A program made the position numbers and the translations under genes. Source: Bacteroidota bacterium (lineage in GTDB: Bacteria > Bacteroidota > Ignavibacteria > Ignavibacteriales > Ignavibacteriaceae). From it: a stretch of DNA of 64,000 nucleotides. Numbering within the stretch: position 1 is the stretch's first letter; each line of letters starts with the position of its first letter. Below are positions 38,010 to 47,454 of this stretch, piece after piece. Where the stretch lies: positions 62,001 to 126,000 of the forward strand of contig JAIUOE010000010.1 in the NCBI GenBank assembly GCA_020161395.1. The letters run 5' to 3'. The notes beneath the pieces are model-generated. The model saw only the letters and a program-made list of their open reading frames with translations, ran no database searches and had not been told where the DNA came from.

Positions 38010-38040
38010 AAACCTCAAACCTCAAACCTCAAACCTCAAA
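38010..38040. repeat. Short tandem repeat of CCTCAAA
   Basis: Four consecutive copies of the 7-mer CCTCAAA, preceded by a partial copy TTCAAA. It lies in the spacer before the 2017-residue gene. Confidence 0.75.
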
Positions 38041-38112
38041 AAAACTCCCCTTTTTTTGATAAAATTGCGCAATCTTATCATAATCAAATAGAATAATACC
38101 TAAAAAGTATAA

Positions 38113-38120
38113 TATATTTG
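38113..38120 (+). promoter_or_regulatory. Putative minus-7 box TATATTTG of the 2017-residue gene
   Basis: TATATTTG fits the TAnnTTTG consensus and lies 118 bases before the ATG in an AT-rich stretch. No clear minus-33 element was found. Confidence 0.35.
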
Positions 38121-38238
38121 AATCGAGTTCTTCAAAGTTCTTTAAAAACATTTTGTATTTCATTTTCTGAACTGCAACAGTTCCGGCCGTCCTGCTGCGG
38201 TTTAATCATTTTTTAATCAAAAATTATCCGGTGAAATC

Positions 38239-41200
38239 ATGCGATCAACACTACTTGCTACAATCGTTGTTATTCTTCTTTTGTCTGTAACAGTTAACGG
38301 ACAGATGAATTATGTGATGGAAAAGACCACAGGCACTTACACCACACTGACTGGTGGAAATAATTTCCGATACATTTCAAATCCCGCCTTTCTGAATGAA
38401 AATTTTTCATTGGCAACACCAATTGGATTCTCATTTAATTATAACAGTCAGGTTTTTGATTCATTTCAGGTATCAACAAATGGTTTCATCAGAATGGGAT
38501 CGGGTCTGGGTTCCTCCGGAAATACAAACTCCCTTAACAGTCTGATCAGAAGGATAATAGCTCCTCTTTGGGATGATCTTCAGGCTCAGGACACAAACAG
38601 CATACAGTATCTGACTTCGGGAACAGCCCCAAACAGGGTTTTGTCCGTCGACTTCAAGAGGGTAAAATGGAGTACTGGTACGGGTTATTCGAGTTTTATG
38701 ATAAAATTGTATGAAACCACAAATGTCATAGAATTCATATACGGCACCATTAATCCCGCTCCCTCGATATCGGTGACAATTGGAATGTCAAGCAACCAGG
38801 CAATTAACGCTTCAGGCTCAGCAACCGGAACTAATGGCTTTCTTTCCGTTAACATAGGAGCTGATTCACTGAATCCATCGTATCATCAGAGCATGAGTCT
38901 AAGCTACGATAACATTCCCAAAACCCCGCTTCCGGGTACTCTTCTCCGATTCACACAGGTTTCCACACCGATAGCAACAGGGACATATACAGTCGGAGCA
39001 ACCGGCGATTTCAAAACGATAAGTGATATGGTAATCGCACTGAATACAAGAGGTATTTTGGGCCCGGTTACATTCCTTATTCAAAACGGAACTTATGATG
39101 ACTTCATGCACCTTTCGCTGATCAACGGCACTTCGGCTACAAACACAATTACAATAAAACCTGCAAACGGGGCGACTGTAACCCTTTCACCCACCAATGG
39201 TTCGTTTTTGACAAATCAAATTGGACCGTTCGCAGGTGAAGCTATACTTCGCCTCGCAGGTGTTTCATATACAACCATTGAGGGAGTAAAGATTGTTCAT
39301 GATCCCCGAAATACCACTACAGCCACGAGATTTGAACATGCAATAACAGTAACAGGCTCTTCAGTTTCCATAGGTACAGTAATGACCAGCATTGGTTCCA
39401 AATACAACACCTTCCGGAAAATAGAAGCAAACATGGCTATGAGCACGAGCTCGACACCATATGGTGTTTCAACCGGAATTATTCTGGGTGCGATAGGCAG
39501 TAATTTCACCGACTCAATAGCATCTGTCAGTTATAACACATTTGAAGATATAAAAATTGAAGATTTTGGAGCGATTGGAGTATATTTACTCGGAGCAAGC
39601 GACACAAATCCCGATACCGGTAACAAAATTACAGCTACAACGGGAAGAAATTTTATTGGCAATGTCAATTTTAGCGGAACTTCCGGCGTAACAACCGCAC
39701 ATGGGATTTTCGCGTACAAACAGAAGGACCTGACGATTGAAAAAACAGATATTGGTAATATTCTTATTTCAACCTTTGGTGGTGGAAACACTTCAGGAAT
39801 TAATCTCAATTCGATTGATGCTCCCACATTCGCCAATCAGGGAGAAGTAATTGTAAGAAACAACCGTATCTTCAACATAAAGCAAAACCCGATTCCATCA
39901 TCTCCTGCCGCTACCTCGGGTGTAACAACGGGTATCCTTTCAAACAGAGTCAGTACAGGATCGACTGTAACCATTTCGGGGAACGAGATATATAATCTTG
40001 AGTCAAACATGCCGGGAAACTCGACAAAGGTGAACGGAATACTTTGTAATGCCGGCACTTCCAACTCAATTATTGAAGTGGCAATTACAAACAATGTTAT
40101 TTCAGACCTTAAGAGCTCGAACTCCATAAGTTCGGTGGCCACCGTAAACGGGATCGAAGTGAAATCACCGACGGGTGGCGGTTCAAATATAAAACTTGCT
40201 CACAATACAGTATTAGTGACTAATAACCTTTCTGTTTCTGCCGTGGTATATTCCACCTGCCTTTATCTGGGAGATGTGGGATTAGGAAAAGTCGATCTAA
40301 AGAACAACATTTTTATAAATAATTCGACCCCGGGAACAAGCGGGCAAGGCACTGCTGTATTAATCGGTGCCGTCAACACCTCAGGTTTTTACAGAATTTC
40401 CGATGAATCAAACTACAATATCTATTATTTTGCGGCACCTTCACCCAACAGGGGTGTATCAGCAATCGGAACTGTGCTGAATAGAACTCTCACAGATCAT
40501 GTGATTGCTCTCTGGAATGAGTCAAGGGAGGGTACCAGAGACTACAATTCCACTTTTTCTACCATTCCTTTCATTAATTCAATGATTACACCATTTGATC
40601 TTAGAGTGAGCACAACCACTCCGACACAAGCGAGCAATGCAGGAATTCCTGTTGCGGGTGTTACTACCGATTTGGACGGTAATGTGAGAAGCTCGACCTC
40701 ACCCGATATCGGCGCATTTGAATTTACCGGAATTGATAATGACAAAACCTCTCCGTATCTCTCAATGAAGCCATTTTCTTCTTCGGTTCAACTTGGACAA
40801 ACGCTCACATTTAAAGCCGCTGTCAGAGACAGAAACGGAGTGGCGACAGCCGGCAATTCTCCCAGAGTCTGGTTCAAAACAAAAGGAGCGGTTTCGTTTG
40901 TCTCGCAGGCGGGAACACTTGTCACTCCCGATACAGTCTCGTTTACAATTGATCCGGTACTTGCAAACGCCTCAGCGAACGATACCCTTCAGGTCTATAT
41001 CGCCGCCCAGGACAATCTTCCATCACCAAATGGTGGGACATATCCTTACGGTGGCGCTGGAATAAATCCACCCGGCGGCACTTCACCCGAAACCTTTTAT
41101 GAACTCGCTGTAATGGCCGGACCACTTTCGGGTAACTATACAATCGGGCTGACTGCTTTCAACAGGGTTACAGGAAAAAACCTTTACTTCAAAACCAACC

Positions 41201-44200
41201 CGGCTTCGCCTGCAAAAGAGCCTGTTCTGATGGAAGGAGGAAATCCTTATCAGGGGTCTCTCTTCGCTTCAACGGGAACGGAGGCTGTCTATGCCACGAT
41301 GGCTGCGGCAATTGATGATTACAACCGGAGAGGTATTTCTGCAAACACGAACTTTCTTTTGGTTGACACAGCATATGTAAACGCAACTGCTTTAGGTCTG
41401 AACACGATCTCAACCTTCACTCCATCGGAAACAGCAAAACTGAGGATCGCTCCGGCTGCAGGGGTAAACACAACTATAAGGGGACCCCTTGATGCATCGA
41501 TTTTTTACATTTTCAATTCATGGATCGAATTTGACGGCTCAAATACACCCGGGGGTTCCACCAGGAATCTTACGATTTTACTCACCGGAACAAACCAGGG
41601 TTCGGGTGGCATTATTGCTGCCGGAAGAGGGATTGTACTGAAAAACCTTAATATCGGAAGTGCCGATACCCTAAGTGGAACCGGAATCTCCCTTAATTTT
41701 GCAAAAAATTCATATGTGACAAATAACTTTTTCTACTCCCTTTCGACCGGTATTCAAGCCTGGAACGATTGCGACTCGATTTATATTTCGAAGAATATCA
41801 TAGGTGGTACAAATACAGGTTTAAGAATTGGCAGGGAGGGTATTTACATGCGGACCACAAAGAACTTCAGGATCACAGAGAATATAATCTCCGGAGTAAC
41901 AGGCAATGGTGTGAACGCAGTATATGGGATATATTTTGTAAATCCTGCAGCGGTTGCATCTCCGATAAACGGTTTGATTGACCGAAACCACATTCATGAT
42001 GTCACACATACAGGTTTGAACACAGACGCTCAACCGGCAATCGGAATTTATCTGGCTCCGAACAGCCCTGAAGCAGTTATTACAGTTACCAACAATGTTA
42101 TCTCGAATATTCTCTCCGGTCAAAAAAATGCAGCAAATGCGATGACCAGCGGAATCTTCATTCAGAATGGCGGCGGGATAAATGTAATAAACAATTCGAT
42201 CCGGCTTGCCGGTCAGATTACTCACAATCAGCCTTCTGAAACATATTCAAGTTGTATTTTTGTGAACAGCCCCGGAACAACCGGTATAAACATCATGAAC
42301 AATATCCTTTCCAATAGGATAAGCAATCCTGCCGGAGGAAACGGAACGCATTTCGGTGTATGGACCCGGTCTGCTTCAAGTTTCACAAATTTTAATTTCA
42401 ATCTTTTCGACACGTCTCCCGGGACGGGCAGACTGCTTTATCTTGCGGGGACATTTGTAAATAACAGGGACAGTATCTTCACCCTGCTTGGCAAAGGAGA
42501 TTTTTCATTTGTTAACCAGCCTGCATTTGCCGATACCGTTTCACTCGCCATCGACACACAGAATCCGGATGCTGCATTCACTGATGCTTTTGGTTATCCA
42601 ACGGGTGTGGCTCAGGACTTCAACGGGAATCAGCGGAGTGTGGCTCTGGGAACGGGTCCCGTTGATCTCGGTGCCTATGAATATGATATGACAGTTGAGC
42701 CACCGTTGGTCGTGCCCAATCCGCCACCAGCTCCCGGTGGACTTTCAACATACGAGCTCAATGGTGTTGTGATTGCTCAAATCCAGTGGGGTACAACCGG
42801 AACACTTCCTTCAAATATGACTCTGGCGTATTTTGGTGAAGATCCACAACAAACCGAGGATATTAAATACTATTTTGGGAAGTGGAAGCTTGTAGCCACG
42901 GGCGGGTCCAATTATAATTACACACTTAAGACCCGAATTTCACCCTCCTCCGTCGGCAATTCTGATACGAGTGCATTAAAAGCAATAGTTTTCACCGACA
43001 AATGGTATTTGACAGGAACATCCATTAAGACAGGTGACTTTATCTCCACATCGGGACTTACCGCCGGCGGACTCTACAGTCTGGTTGATGCAAGTTTTAT
43101 CGCCCCGGTGCCCGCATCGCCGGCAAACAACCAGTTGGTGAACAGCACAGTCACACTTAAATGGTCAAAAGCGAACTTCCTGTTGCCTGTTCTGAGTAAG
43201 CCGGGAAACTCAAAAGGTCTTGATCCTGAAGGGTCTGTTACAACCTATTCTGTTCAGTTGTCATCAGATTCACTTTTTACATCACCTGTGCTGCAAACAA
43301 CAGTTGATACTTCAATTACGCTCAGCAATCTTCCCGAAGGAGCTGTAAGGTACTGGAGAGTGGGAGTTACGGAGAAGAATTTCTTTACGGGTTACTCAAA
43401 TCATCTGGTATTCAGGGTGAAACTTAACACCCCTTCAAACCTTTCGGCAGTTTCAACACAATACAACAGAGTAACGCTGACCTGGTCGGATAACTCATCT
43501 GCAGAGGCGAATGTTGTTCTCGAGAGAAAATCGGGTGATTCCACCTCGGCGAACAACTATTCTGTGGTTGCCACGCTTCCTGCAAACACCGTCGCCTTTC
43601 AGGATACAACAGTTTCGGGAAGTACAGGTTACACATATCGTGTGAAAATGACCAGTCAGGGCTCAAATTCCGACTACAGTAATCAGGCACAGGTCGTCAC
43701 ATTGGTGCCCGTCGAACTCTCATCCTTCACTTCATCTTTTGAGGGAACGGGAATAAAATTGAACTGGGTTACAGCTTCCGAGAAAAACAACCGTGGCTTC
43801 GAAATCGAGAGAAAATTGAATGGTGACTGGCAAAAGATAGCATTCATTGAAGGCAGAGGCACCACAACAGGCGTGAGCAATTACGCTTATGACGACAATT
43901 TGAGATTCATCTCGTGGAAAGGCACCATTTCCTACAGGCTGAAACAGATTGATTTTGACGGTTCCACTGCTTTTTCACCCGTTGTCGCAGTTGAAGTGGA
44001 CCTGACACCGACGGAATTCGCCCTGTTCCCCAATTATCCGAATCCGTTCAATCCATCTACCGTAATCAAGTACGCTCTGCCATCCGACAGCAAAGTATCG
44101 CTAAAGGTGTACAGTCTGAATGGTGAATTGCTGGCAGACCTGGTGAATTCAAATCAGCCGGCAGGATATCACGATATGGTCTTCAATGCGGCTAATCTTT

Positions 44201-44292
44201 CATCCGGTGTCTATCTCTATGTGATCGATGCAGCACCCCTGAAGGGCGGAAACTCCTTCCGTCAGGTGAAGAAGATGGTACTCATGAAATAG
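38239..44292 (+). CDS. 2017-residue T9SS-secreted protein with two beta-helix modules and FN3 domains
   Basis: The protein has a signal peptide (about 1-21, ending VTVNG). Residues 25-245 form a beta-sandwich-like domain. Two long parallel beta-helix regions follow, at about 250-830 and 965-1483; each ends in a similar closing module, DLDGNVRSSTSPDIGAFEF and DFNGNQRSVALGTGPVDLGAYEY. Fibronectin-III-like domains are at about 1624-1725 and 1730-1820, then the PVELSSFTS...NNRGFEIER domain and a type A sorting domain from YPNPFNPSTVIKYAL (about 1933) to KMVLMK. Repeats such as N-x-I-x-N-I fit a right-handed helix typical of adhesins or polysaccharide lyases, but no catalytic motif was identified. 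It is transcribed alone and exported to the cell surface or medium. Confidence 0.85.
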   Translation: MRSTLLATIVVILLLSVTVNGQMNYVMEKTTGTYTTLTGGNNFRYISNPAFLNENFSLATPIGFSFNYNSQVFDSFQVSTNGFIRMGSGLGSSGNTNSLNSLIRRIIAPLWDDLQAQDTNSIQYLTSGTAPNRVLSVDFKRVKWSTGTGYSSFMIKLYETTNVIEFIYGTINPAPSISVTIGMSSNQAINASGSATGTNGFLSVNIGADSLNPSYHQSMSLSYDNIPKTPLPGTLLRFTQVSTPIATGTYTVGATGDFKTISDMVIALNTRGILGPVTFLIQNGTYDDFMHLSLINGTSATNTITIKPANGATVTLSPTNGSFLTNQIGPFAGEAILRLAGVSYTTIEGVKIVHDPRNTTTATRFEHAITVTGSSVSIGTVMTSIGSKYNTFRKIEANMAMSTSSTPYGVSTGIILGAIGSNFTDSIASVSYNTFEDIKIEDFGAIGVYLLGASDTNPDTGNKITATTGRNFIGNVNFSGTSGVTTAHGIFAYKQKDLTIEKTDIGNILISTFGGGNTSGINLNSIDAPTFANQGEVIVRNNRIFNIKQNPIPSSPAATSGVTTGILSNRVSTGSTVTISGNEIYNLESNMPGNSTKVNGILCNAGTSNSIIEVAITNNVISDLKSSNSISSVATVNGIEVKSPTGGGSNIKLAHNTVLVTNNLSVSAVVYSTCLYLGDVGLGKVDLKNNIFINNSTPGTSGQGTAVLIGAVNTSGFYRISDESNYNIYYFAAPSPNRGVSAIGTVLNRTLTDHVIALWNESREGTRDYNSTFSTIPFINSMITPFDLRVSTTTPTQASNAGIPVAGVTTDLDGNVRSSTSPDIGAFEFTGIDNDKTSPYLSMKPFSSSVQLGQTLTFKAAVRDRNGVATAGNSPRVWFKTKGAVSFVSQAGTLVTPDTVSFTIDPVLANASANDTLQVYIAAQDNLPSPNGGTYPYGGAGINPPGGTSPETFYELAVMAGPLSGNYTIGLTAFNRVTGKNLYFKTNPASPAKEPVLMEGGNPYQGSLFASTGTEAVYATMAAAIDDYNRRGISANTNFLLVDTAYVNATALGLNTISTFTPSETAKLRIAPAAGVNTTIRGPLDASIFYIFNSWIEFDGSNTPGGSTRNLTILLTGTNQGSGGIIAAGRGIVLKNLNIGSADTLSGTGISLNFAKNSYVTNNFFYSLSTGIQAWNDCDSIYISKNIIGGTNTGLRIGREGIYMRTTKNFRITENIISGVTGNGVNAVYGIYFVNPAAVASPINGLIDRNHIHDVTHTGLNTDAQPAIGIYLAPNSPEAVITVTNNVISNILSGQKNAANAMTSGIFIQNGGGINVINNSIRLAGQITHNQPSETYSSCIFVNSPGTTGINIMNNILSNRISNPAGGNGTHFGVWTRSASSFTNFNFNLFDTSPGTGRLLYLAGTFVNNRDSIFTLLGKGDFSFVNQPAFADTVSLAIDTQNPDAAFTDAFGYPTGVAQDFNGNQRSVALGTGPVDLGAYEYDMTVEPPLVVPNPPPAPGGLSTYELNGVVIAQIQWGTTGTLPSNMTLAYFGEDPQQTEDIKYYFGKWKLVATGGSNYNYTLKTRISPSSVGNSDTSALKAIVFTDKWYLTGTSIKTGDFISTSGLTAGGLYSLVDASFIAPVPASPANNQLVNSTVTLKWSKANFLLPVLSKPGNSKGLDPEGSVTTYSVQLSSDSLFTSPVLQTTVDTSITLSNLPEGAVRYWRVGVTEKNFFTGYSNHLVFRVKLNTPSNLSAVSTQYNRVTLTWSDNSSAEANVVLERKSGDSTSANNYSVVATLPANTVAFQDTTVSGSTGYTYRVKMTSQGSNSDYSNQAQVVTLVPVELSSFTSSFEGTGIKLNWVTASEKNNRGFEIERKLNGDWQKIAFIEGRGTTTGVSNYAYDDNLRFISWKGTISYRLKQIDFDGSTAFSPVVAVEVDLTPTEFALFPNYPNPFNPSTVIKYALPSDSKVSLKVYSLNGELLADLVNSNQPAGYHDMVFNAANLSSGVYLYVIDAAPLKGGNSFRQVKKMVLMK

Positions 44293-44300
44293 CTATTTAG

Positions 44301-44440
44301 CTATGATCTATTAGCTATGAACTATGAGATGCGGTAATTAGCCCTTTAGGGCGACATATGTGTAGAATAGCTATGATCTATTAGCTATGAACTATGAGCT
44401 GCGGTAATTACCCCTTTAGGGCGAAATATGTATTGAGGAC
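44301..44440 (+). repeat. Tandem duplication of about 70 bases after the 2017-residue gene
   Basis: The segment 44301-44340 (CTATGATCTATTAGCTATGA and following) returns at 44371-44410 with one visible difference, and each copy is followed by a family C hairpin. The duplication has a period of 70 bases. Confidence 0.8.
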
Positions 44441-44787
44441 GCAGATATCCGCAGATTGAATGTGCCGAAGGCATCCCTCTGGGAGATTTTCGCAGAGGGG
44501 AAGCCCTTCAGGGCGAAATATGGGTGGAACGAGGCACCCAACATTAAAAGAGCCCTTTAGGGCGACATATGTGAAGAATAACTATGATGTATGAACTATA
44601 AGCTGTTGTAGTTGAGCCCTTTAGGGCGACATATGTTAAGAATGTGGCACCCAACATCAAAAAAGCCCTTTAGGGCGACATGTGTGTAGAACCAGTGAAC
44701 AATCCCAGGAAAGCCCTCGGGGCGGCATGTGTGTAGAATGTGGCACCCAACATCAAAAGAGCCCTTTAGGGCGACATGTGTGTAGAA
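44341..44787 (+). repeat. Array of eight head-to-tail hairpins (family C)
   Basis: Hairpins begin at 44341, 44411 (degenerate), 44503, 44552, 44616, 44665, 44713 (variant) and 44761. The core is GCCCTTTAGGGC followed by GACATATGTGTAGAA or a close variant. Three copies (44552, 44665, 44761) are preceded by GGCACCCAACATCAAAA or a variant, forming a 46-48-base composite. All point the same way. The tail (CATATGTGTAG) resembles that of family B (TATATGTTCGTAG), but no transposase lies nearby. Confidence 0.88.
44475..44499. repeat. CCCTCTG/CAGAGGG hairpin inside the family C array
   Basis: A 7-bp perfect stem with an 11-base loop, in the spacer between the second and third family C hairpins. It is not followed by T residues. 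Confidence 0.6.
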
Positions 44788-44814
44788 ACTGCCCCACAAA
44801 AAAATATTCCATAA

Positions 44815-44834
44815 GCCGGGGTTAAAACCCCGGC
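44815..44834. repeat. GCCGGGG/CCCCGGC hairpin between convergent genes
   Basis: A 7-bp G/C stem with loop TTAAAA, flanked by ATAA and CTAT. It lies between the convergent T9SS genes and could act as a bidirectional transcript end; a T-rich stretch (CTATTTTTCTT) follows after 12 bases on the plus strand. Confidence 0.6.
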
Positions 44835-44888
44835 CTATTGGTTCTATTTTTCTTCAGCAATTCAGCCTTCATCCCTCAGCAATTCAAC

Positions 44889-47330
44889 TTATTTCATCAA
44901 CGCCATTTTAATGGTGAGCGACTTCGTTCTGCCCGAAACGGTATTTGTGCAAAGCACCTGACAGAAATACATGCCCGATGATTGGGTCCCCATCTCGATA
45001 TCCTGCTCGAAATTACCGTGAGGGAGGATACCTCTGTCAATCTCTTTAACCAGCTCTCCCATAGGATTGAAAACCCTGATTACCACCTTGTTCTCTTCGG
45101 GGAGTGAAAATGTAACCTTTGTAGATGGATTAAAAGGGTTTGGGTAGTTCTGATTGATCGCATAGTTTCCAGGTACATCACCAAGGAGGACTTCCACTTC
45201 CTTCGAGTATTCGAACTGACCATTATAGTCAATCTGTTTCAGGCGGTAATAGAGAATTGCAGGAGCTTTCGGCTCATAGTCGTCATAACCGTAATAGATT
45301 TTACGGGTTGAGGTTCCTGATCCCTTGGAAAAAGCAATCTTTTTCCAGTCACCGTATTTGTTTCTTCTTTCGATCTCAAATCCCAAGTTGTTGGTTTCTG
45401 TTTCGGTTGTCCAATTTAGCATTACTTTGTTGTCGAACGGAAATGCAGTAAAAGAGGAGAGTTCTACGGGGGTGTTACCGCGGTTATTGGTGATCCAGAT
45501 GCTTCTTCTTCCTCCTCCACCTGCGATGGCAATACCGTTAAGGTGGTCGAACATGTGTACTCCCGCAAGAGAGGATAATCCTGTGGAAGGAATTTCATTC
45601 ATCTTCCACATCTTTCCTCCGTCGTATGTTGAGAAGAGTTTGTTTGCGATCAAATGGTAATTTAAAGAGTCGCTGCAGAAAACATATCGTGCACCTGACA
45701 TTTCAGCTATTGATACAAGCTCAACTGTTGTTCCACCATCATGTGTTCTGTAAACCTGTTGGTTACTCCCCACAAAAAATCCGTTATTACTGTCATAAAA
45801 ATTGAACTGGTAAACACCAAAAAGTGAATAACCCAATTGGACCCATGTATCGCCGTGATTAGTGGTTTTATATACTTTCCCGTTTGCCGCATAACCTGTT
45901 CCGTCACTAAACATCTTGATCATCCTGAAGTATTCACCTCCGGGTGAGAATTTTGTAACCCATGTTTGTCCATCATCGCTACTGGAGATTAGTTTGTTGT
46001 TTGAGCATAACCAAAAATTACCATTCGGTGATACCTCAATATCCATAATGAATTCTAATGGCAAGGAGGCATACCATTGATAGTTCTTACAGATTACATC
46101 AGTTTTATAGATTTCTGTTGTACTTGCAAGATATACCAATGTATCTGAGACGATTTCCAAATTCATCGGAGTAAAAAAAGGAAAATATTCCGTTCGCCAA
46201 TTTTCACCTCTGTCCGATGATATGTAAATCTTGTGATGTGATGAGTAACTTGAATTATTTCCGATTATGACATACCCGGGATCCAGAAAATCGAATCCTC
46301 TTGGGTTTTGGTAGGTTTGCTCCAACCTTAGGTCCCACGGCTCGACTATGTTTTCATTAGAGGCTAAAAATACAGATCCCACACCGGAAACAAAAACTTT
46401 GTTGTTCATTATCTCAATGTCAGTACCGCTGTAGAATTTCTCGGGATAATCACCCGTGGACCAGTTCTGACCCAAATCAGTTGTCATCAATATTCCCCGT
46501 CCGGTCTCAAGGATTGTGAGGGCGGTGGTATCGTTTAGTAATTTAATATCACTCGCTATTCCTCTTATTGTCGTCAGTGAAAAATCCCTGACACTCCAGG
46601 TATCACCCCCATTTCTTGAGATGGCAATAACGGGTGCGTAAGTACTGGATCCGAAGCCGCCAATCCATTTTGCTCCCCCCAAGATAATCAAACTATCAGC
46701 AATAGTATCAATCGACCATCCGTCGCTGAATCCAGATGGAAAATTCAATTGGGTGAAACTCCCACCACCGTCGGTAGTGTGATACATTTTGTCGCCACAT
46801 AGCCATCCATCCTGAAGATTAGAGAACCGAAATCGGTTGATGCCGGATGTTGTCAAATTGATGTTCACCCAGTTAACTCCTCCATCGTAGGTTCTCAACA
46901 ATGAATCAGACTTAATCCCTCCTGTTGATTTCCTTACAAGAGCATAGCCATCGTTGGCACCAAAGAACTGAATTTGTTTTACTTCACTGAATGTTGAGGG
47001 AACAGAGAAGTTTGTCCAGGTTGCCCCACTATTAGTGGTTTTGAAACCGTTTGATCCGGAGTAGCCAAAAACGATAATTGTCTGTTCGTCCAAAAAGTTT
47101 ACAGCGGCTGCGGCAGTAAGAGCTATCGGGTTAAGAATTGTCCAATTGCGACCACCATCATAACTTCTAACCACAAAACACGAATCGGCTTCGAGAATGG
47201 CTGTAATATTCAGTGTATCGCTCATATAGAATTCAACAATACTCCCATTCAGCGGATAAAAATTTGCAGCAACCCACTGACTATAAATGAGCGAACTCAT
47301 CACAAATAATAAAACTATCAATCTTTTCAT
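44889..47330 (-). CDS. T9SS cargo protein with Ycf48/BNR-type beta-propeller
   Basis: I start at the third ATG of the reading frame, 47330 (813 residues), where MKRLIVLLFVMSSLIYSQ gives a clean signal peptide; earlier in-frame ATGs at 47342 and 47363 add a short charged leader. The body contains repeated BNR-like motifs (SYDGGRNWTILN, TTNSGATWTNF, STDDGG-type and SSDDGQTWVTKF) as in photosystem-assembly Ycf48-like or sortilin-type propellers. Near the C-terminus is the PVELSSFTAFP...NNLGFEIERR domain, shared with the 2017-residue protein, followed by the sorting domain from YPNPFNPSTKVTFSL. The last 85 residues are identical to those of the neighbouring gene 47455-48744. No enzymatic role is evident. 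Confidence 0.85.
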   Translation of the reverse strand: MKRLIVLLFVMSSLIYSQWVAANFYPLNGSIVEFYMSDTLNITAILEADSCFVVRSYDGGRNWTILNPIALTAAAAVNFLDEQTIIVFGYSGSNGFKTTNSGATWTNFSVPSTFSEVKQIQFFGANDGYALVRKSTGGIKSDSLLRTYDGGVNWVNINLTTSGINRFRFSNLQDGWLCGDKMYHTTDGGGSFTQLNFPSGFSDGWSIDTIADSLIILGGAKWIGGFGSSTYAPVIAISRNGGDTWSVRDFSLTTIRGIASDIKLLNDTTALTILETGRGILMTTDLGQNWSTGDYPEKFYSGTDIEIMNNKVFVSGVGSVFLASNENIVEPWDLRLEQTYQNPRGFDFLDPGYVIIGNNSSYSSHHKIYISSDRGENWRTEYFPFFTPMNLEIVSDTLVYLASTTEIYKTDVICKNYQWYASLPLEFIMDIEVSPNGNFWLCSNNKLISSSDDGQTWVTKFSPGGEYFRMIKMFSDGTGYAANGKVYKTTNHGDTWVQLGYSLFGVYQFNFYDSNNGFFVGSNQQVYRTHDGGTTVELVSIAEMSGARYVFCSDSLNYHLIANKLFSTYDGGKMWKMNEIPSTGLSSLAGVHMFDHLNGIAIAGGGGRRSIWITNNRGNTPVELSSFTAFPFDNKVMLNWTTETETNNLGFEIERRNKYGDWKKIAFSKGSGTSTRKIYYGYDDYEPKAPAILYYRLKQIDYNGQFEYSKEVEVLLGDVPGNYAINQNYPNPFNPSTKVTFSLPEENKVVIRVFNPMGELVKEIDRGILPHGNFEQDIEMGTQSSGMYFCQVLCTNTVSGRTKSLTIKMALMK

Positions 47331-47373
47331 TTTTAATCTCATTTTTTTATTTCGAAACATCACCAGTAACAGG

Positions 47374-47418
47374 GCAATAGTCCCACGGATTTCACGGATT
47401 AAGCACGGAATCCACGGA
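47374..47418. repeat. CACGGATT-type intergenic repeat, copy 2
   Basis: Contains GCAATAGTCCCACGGATTTC followed by ACGGATTAAGCACGGAATCC. Related copies are at 37881-37918 and 49681-49728. It lies between two T9SS genes of the same strand. Confidence 0.75.
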
Positions 47419-47454
47419 TGGGTTTTTCAGCCTTCATCTTTAAAAGATTCATCC

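Larger units (their letters stand above)
37820..38238. other. Non-coding gap with several intergenic repeats
   Basis: No gene is visible here. The gap holds a degenerate GCAGAT-containing stretch (37834-37870), a CACGGATT-type repeat at 37881-37918, a CCCCTCTC/GAGAGGGG hairpin at 37961-37983, a 7-base CCTCAAA tandem near 38010-38040, and a promoter-like TATATTTG at 38113-38120. Confidence 0.7.

Noticed and set aside
44596-44799. Short minus-strand open frame with repeated HVALKG-like residues
   Set aside because: It is a translation of the family C hairpin repeats, and its periodicity follows the DNA repeat, so it is not a protein.
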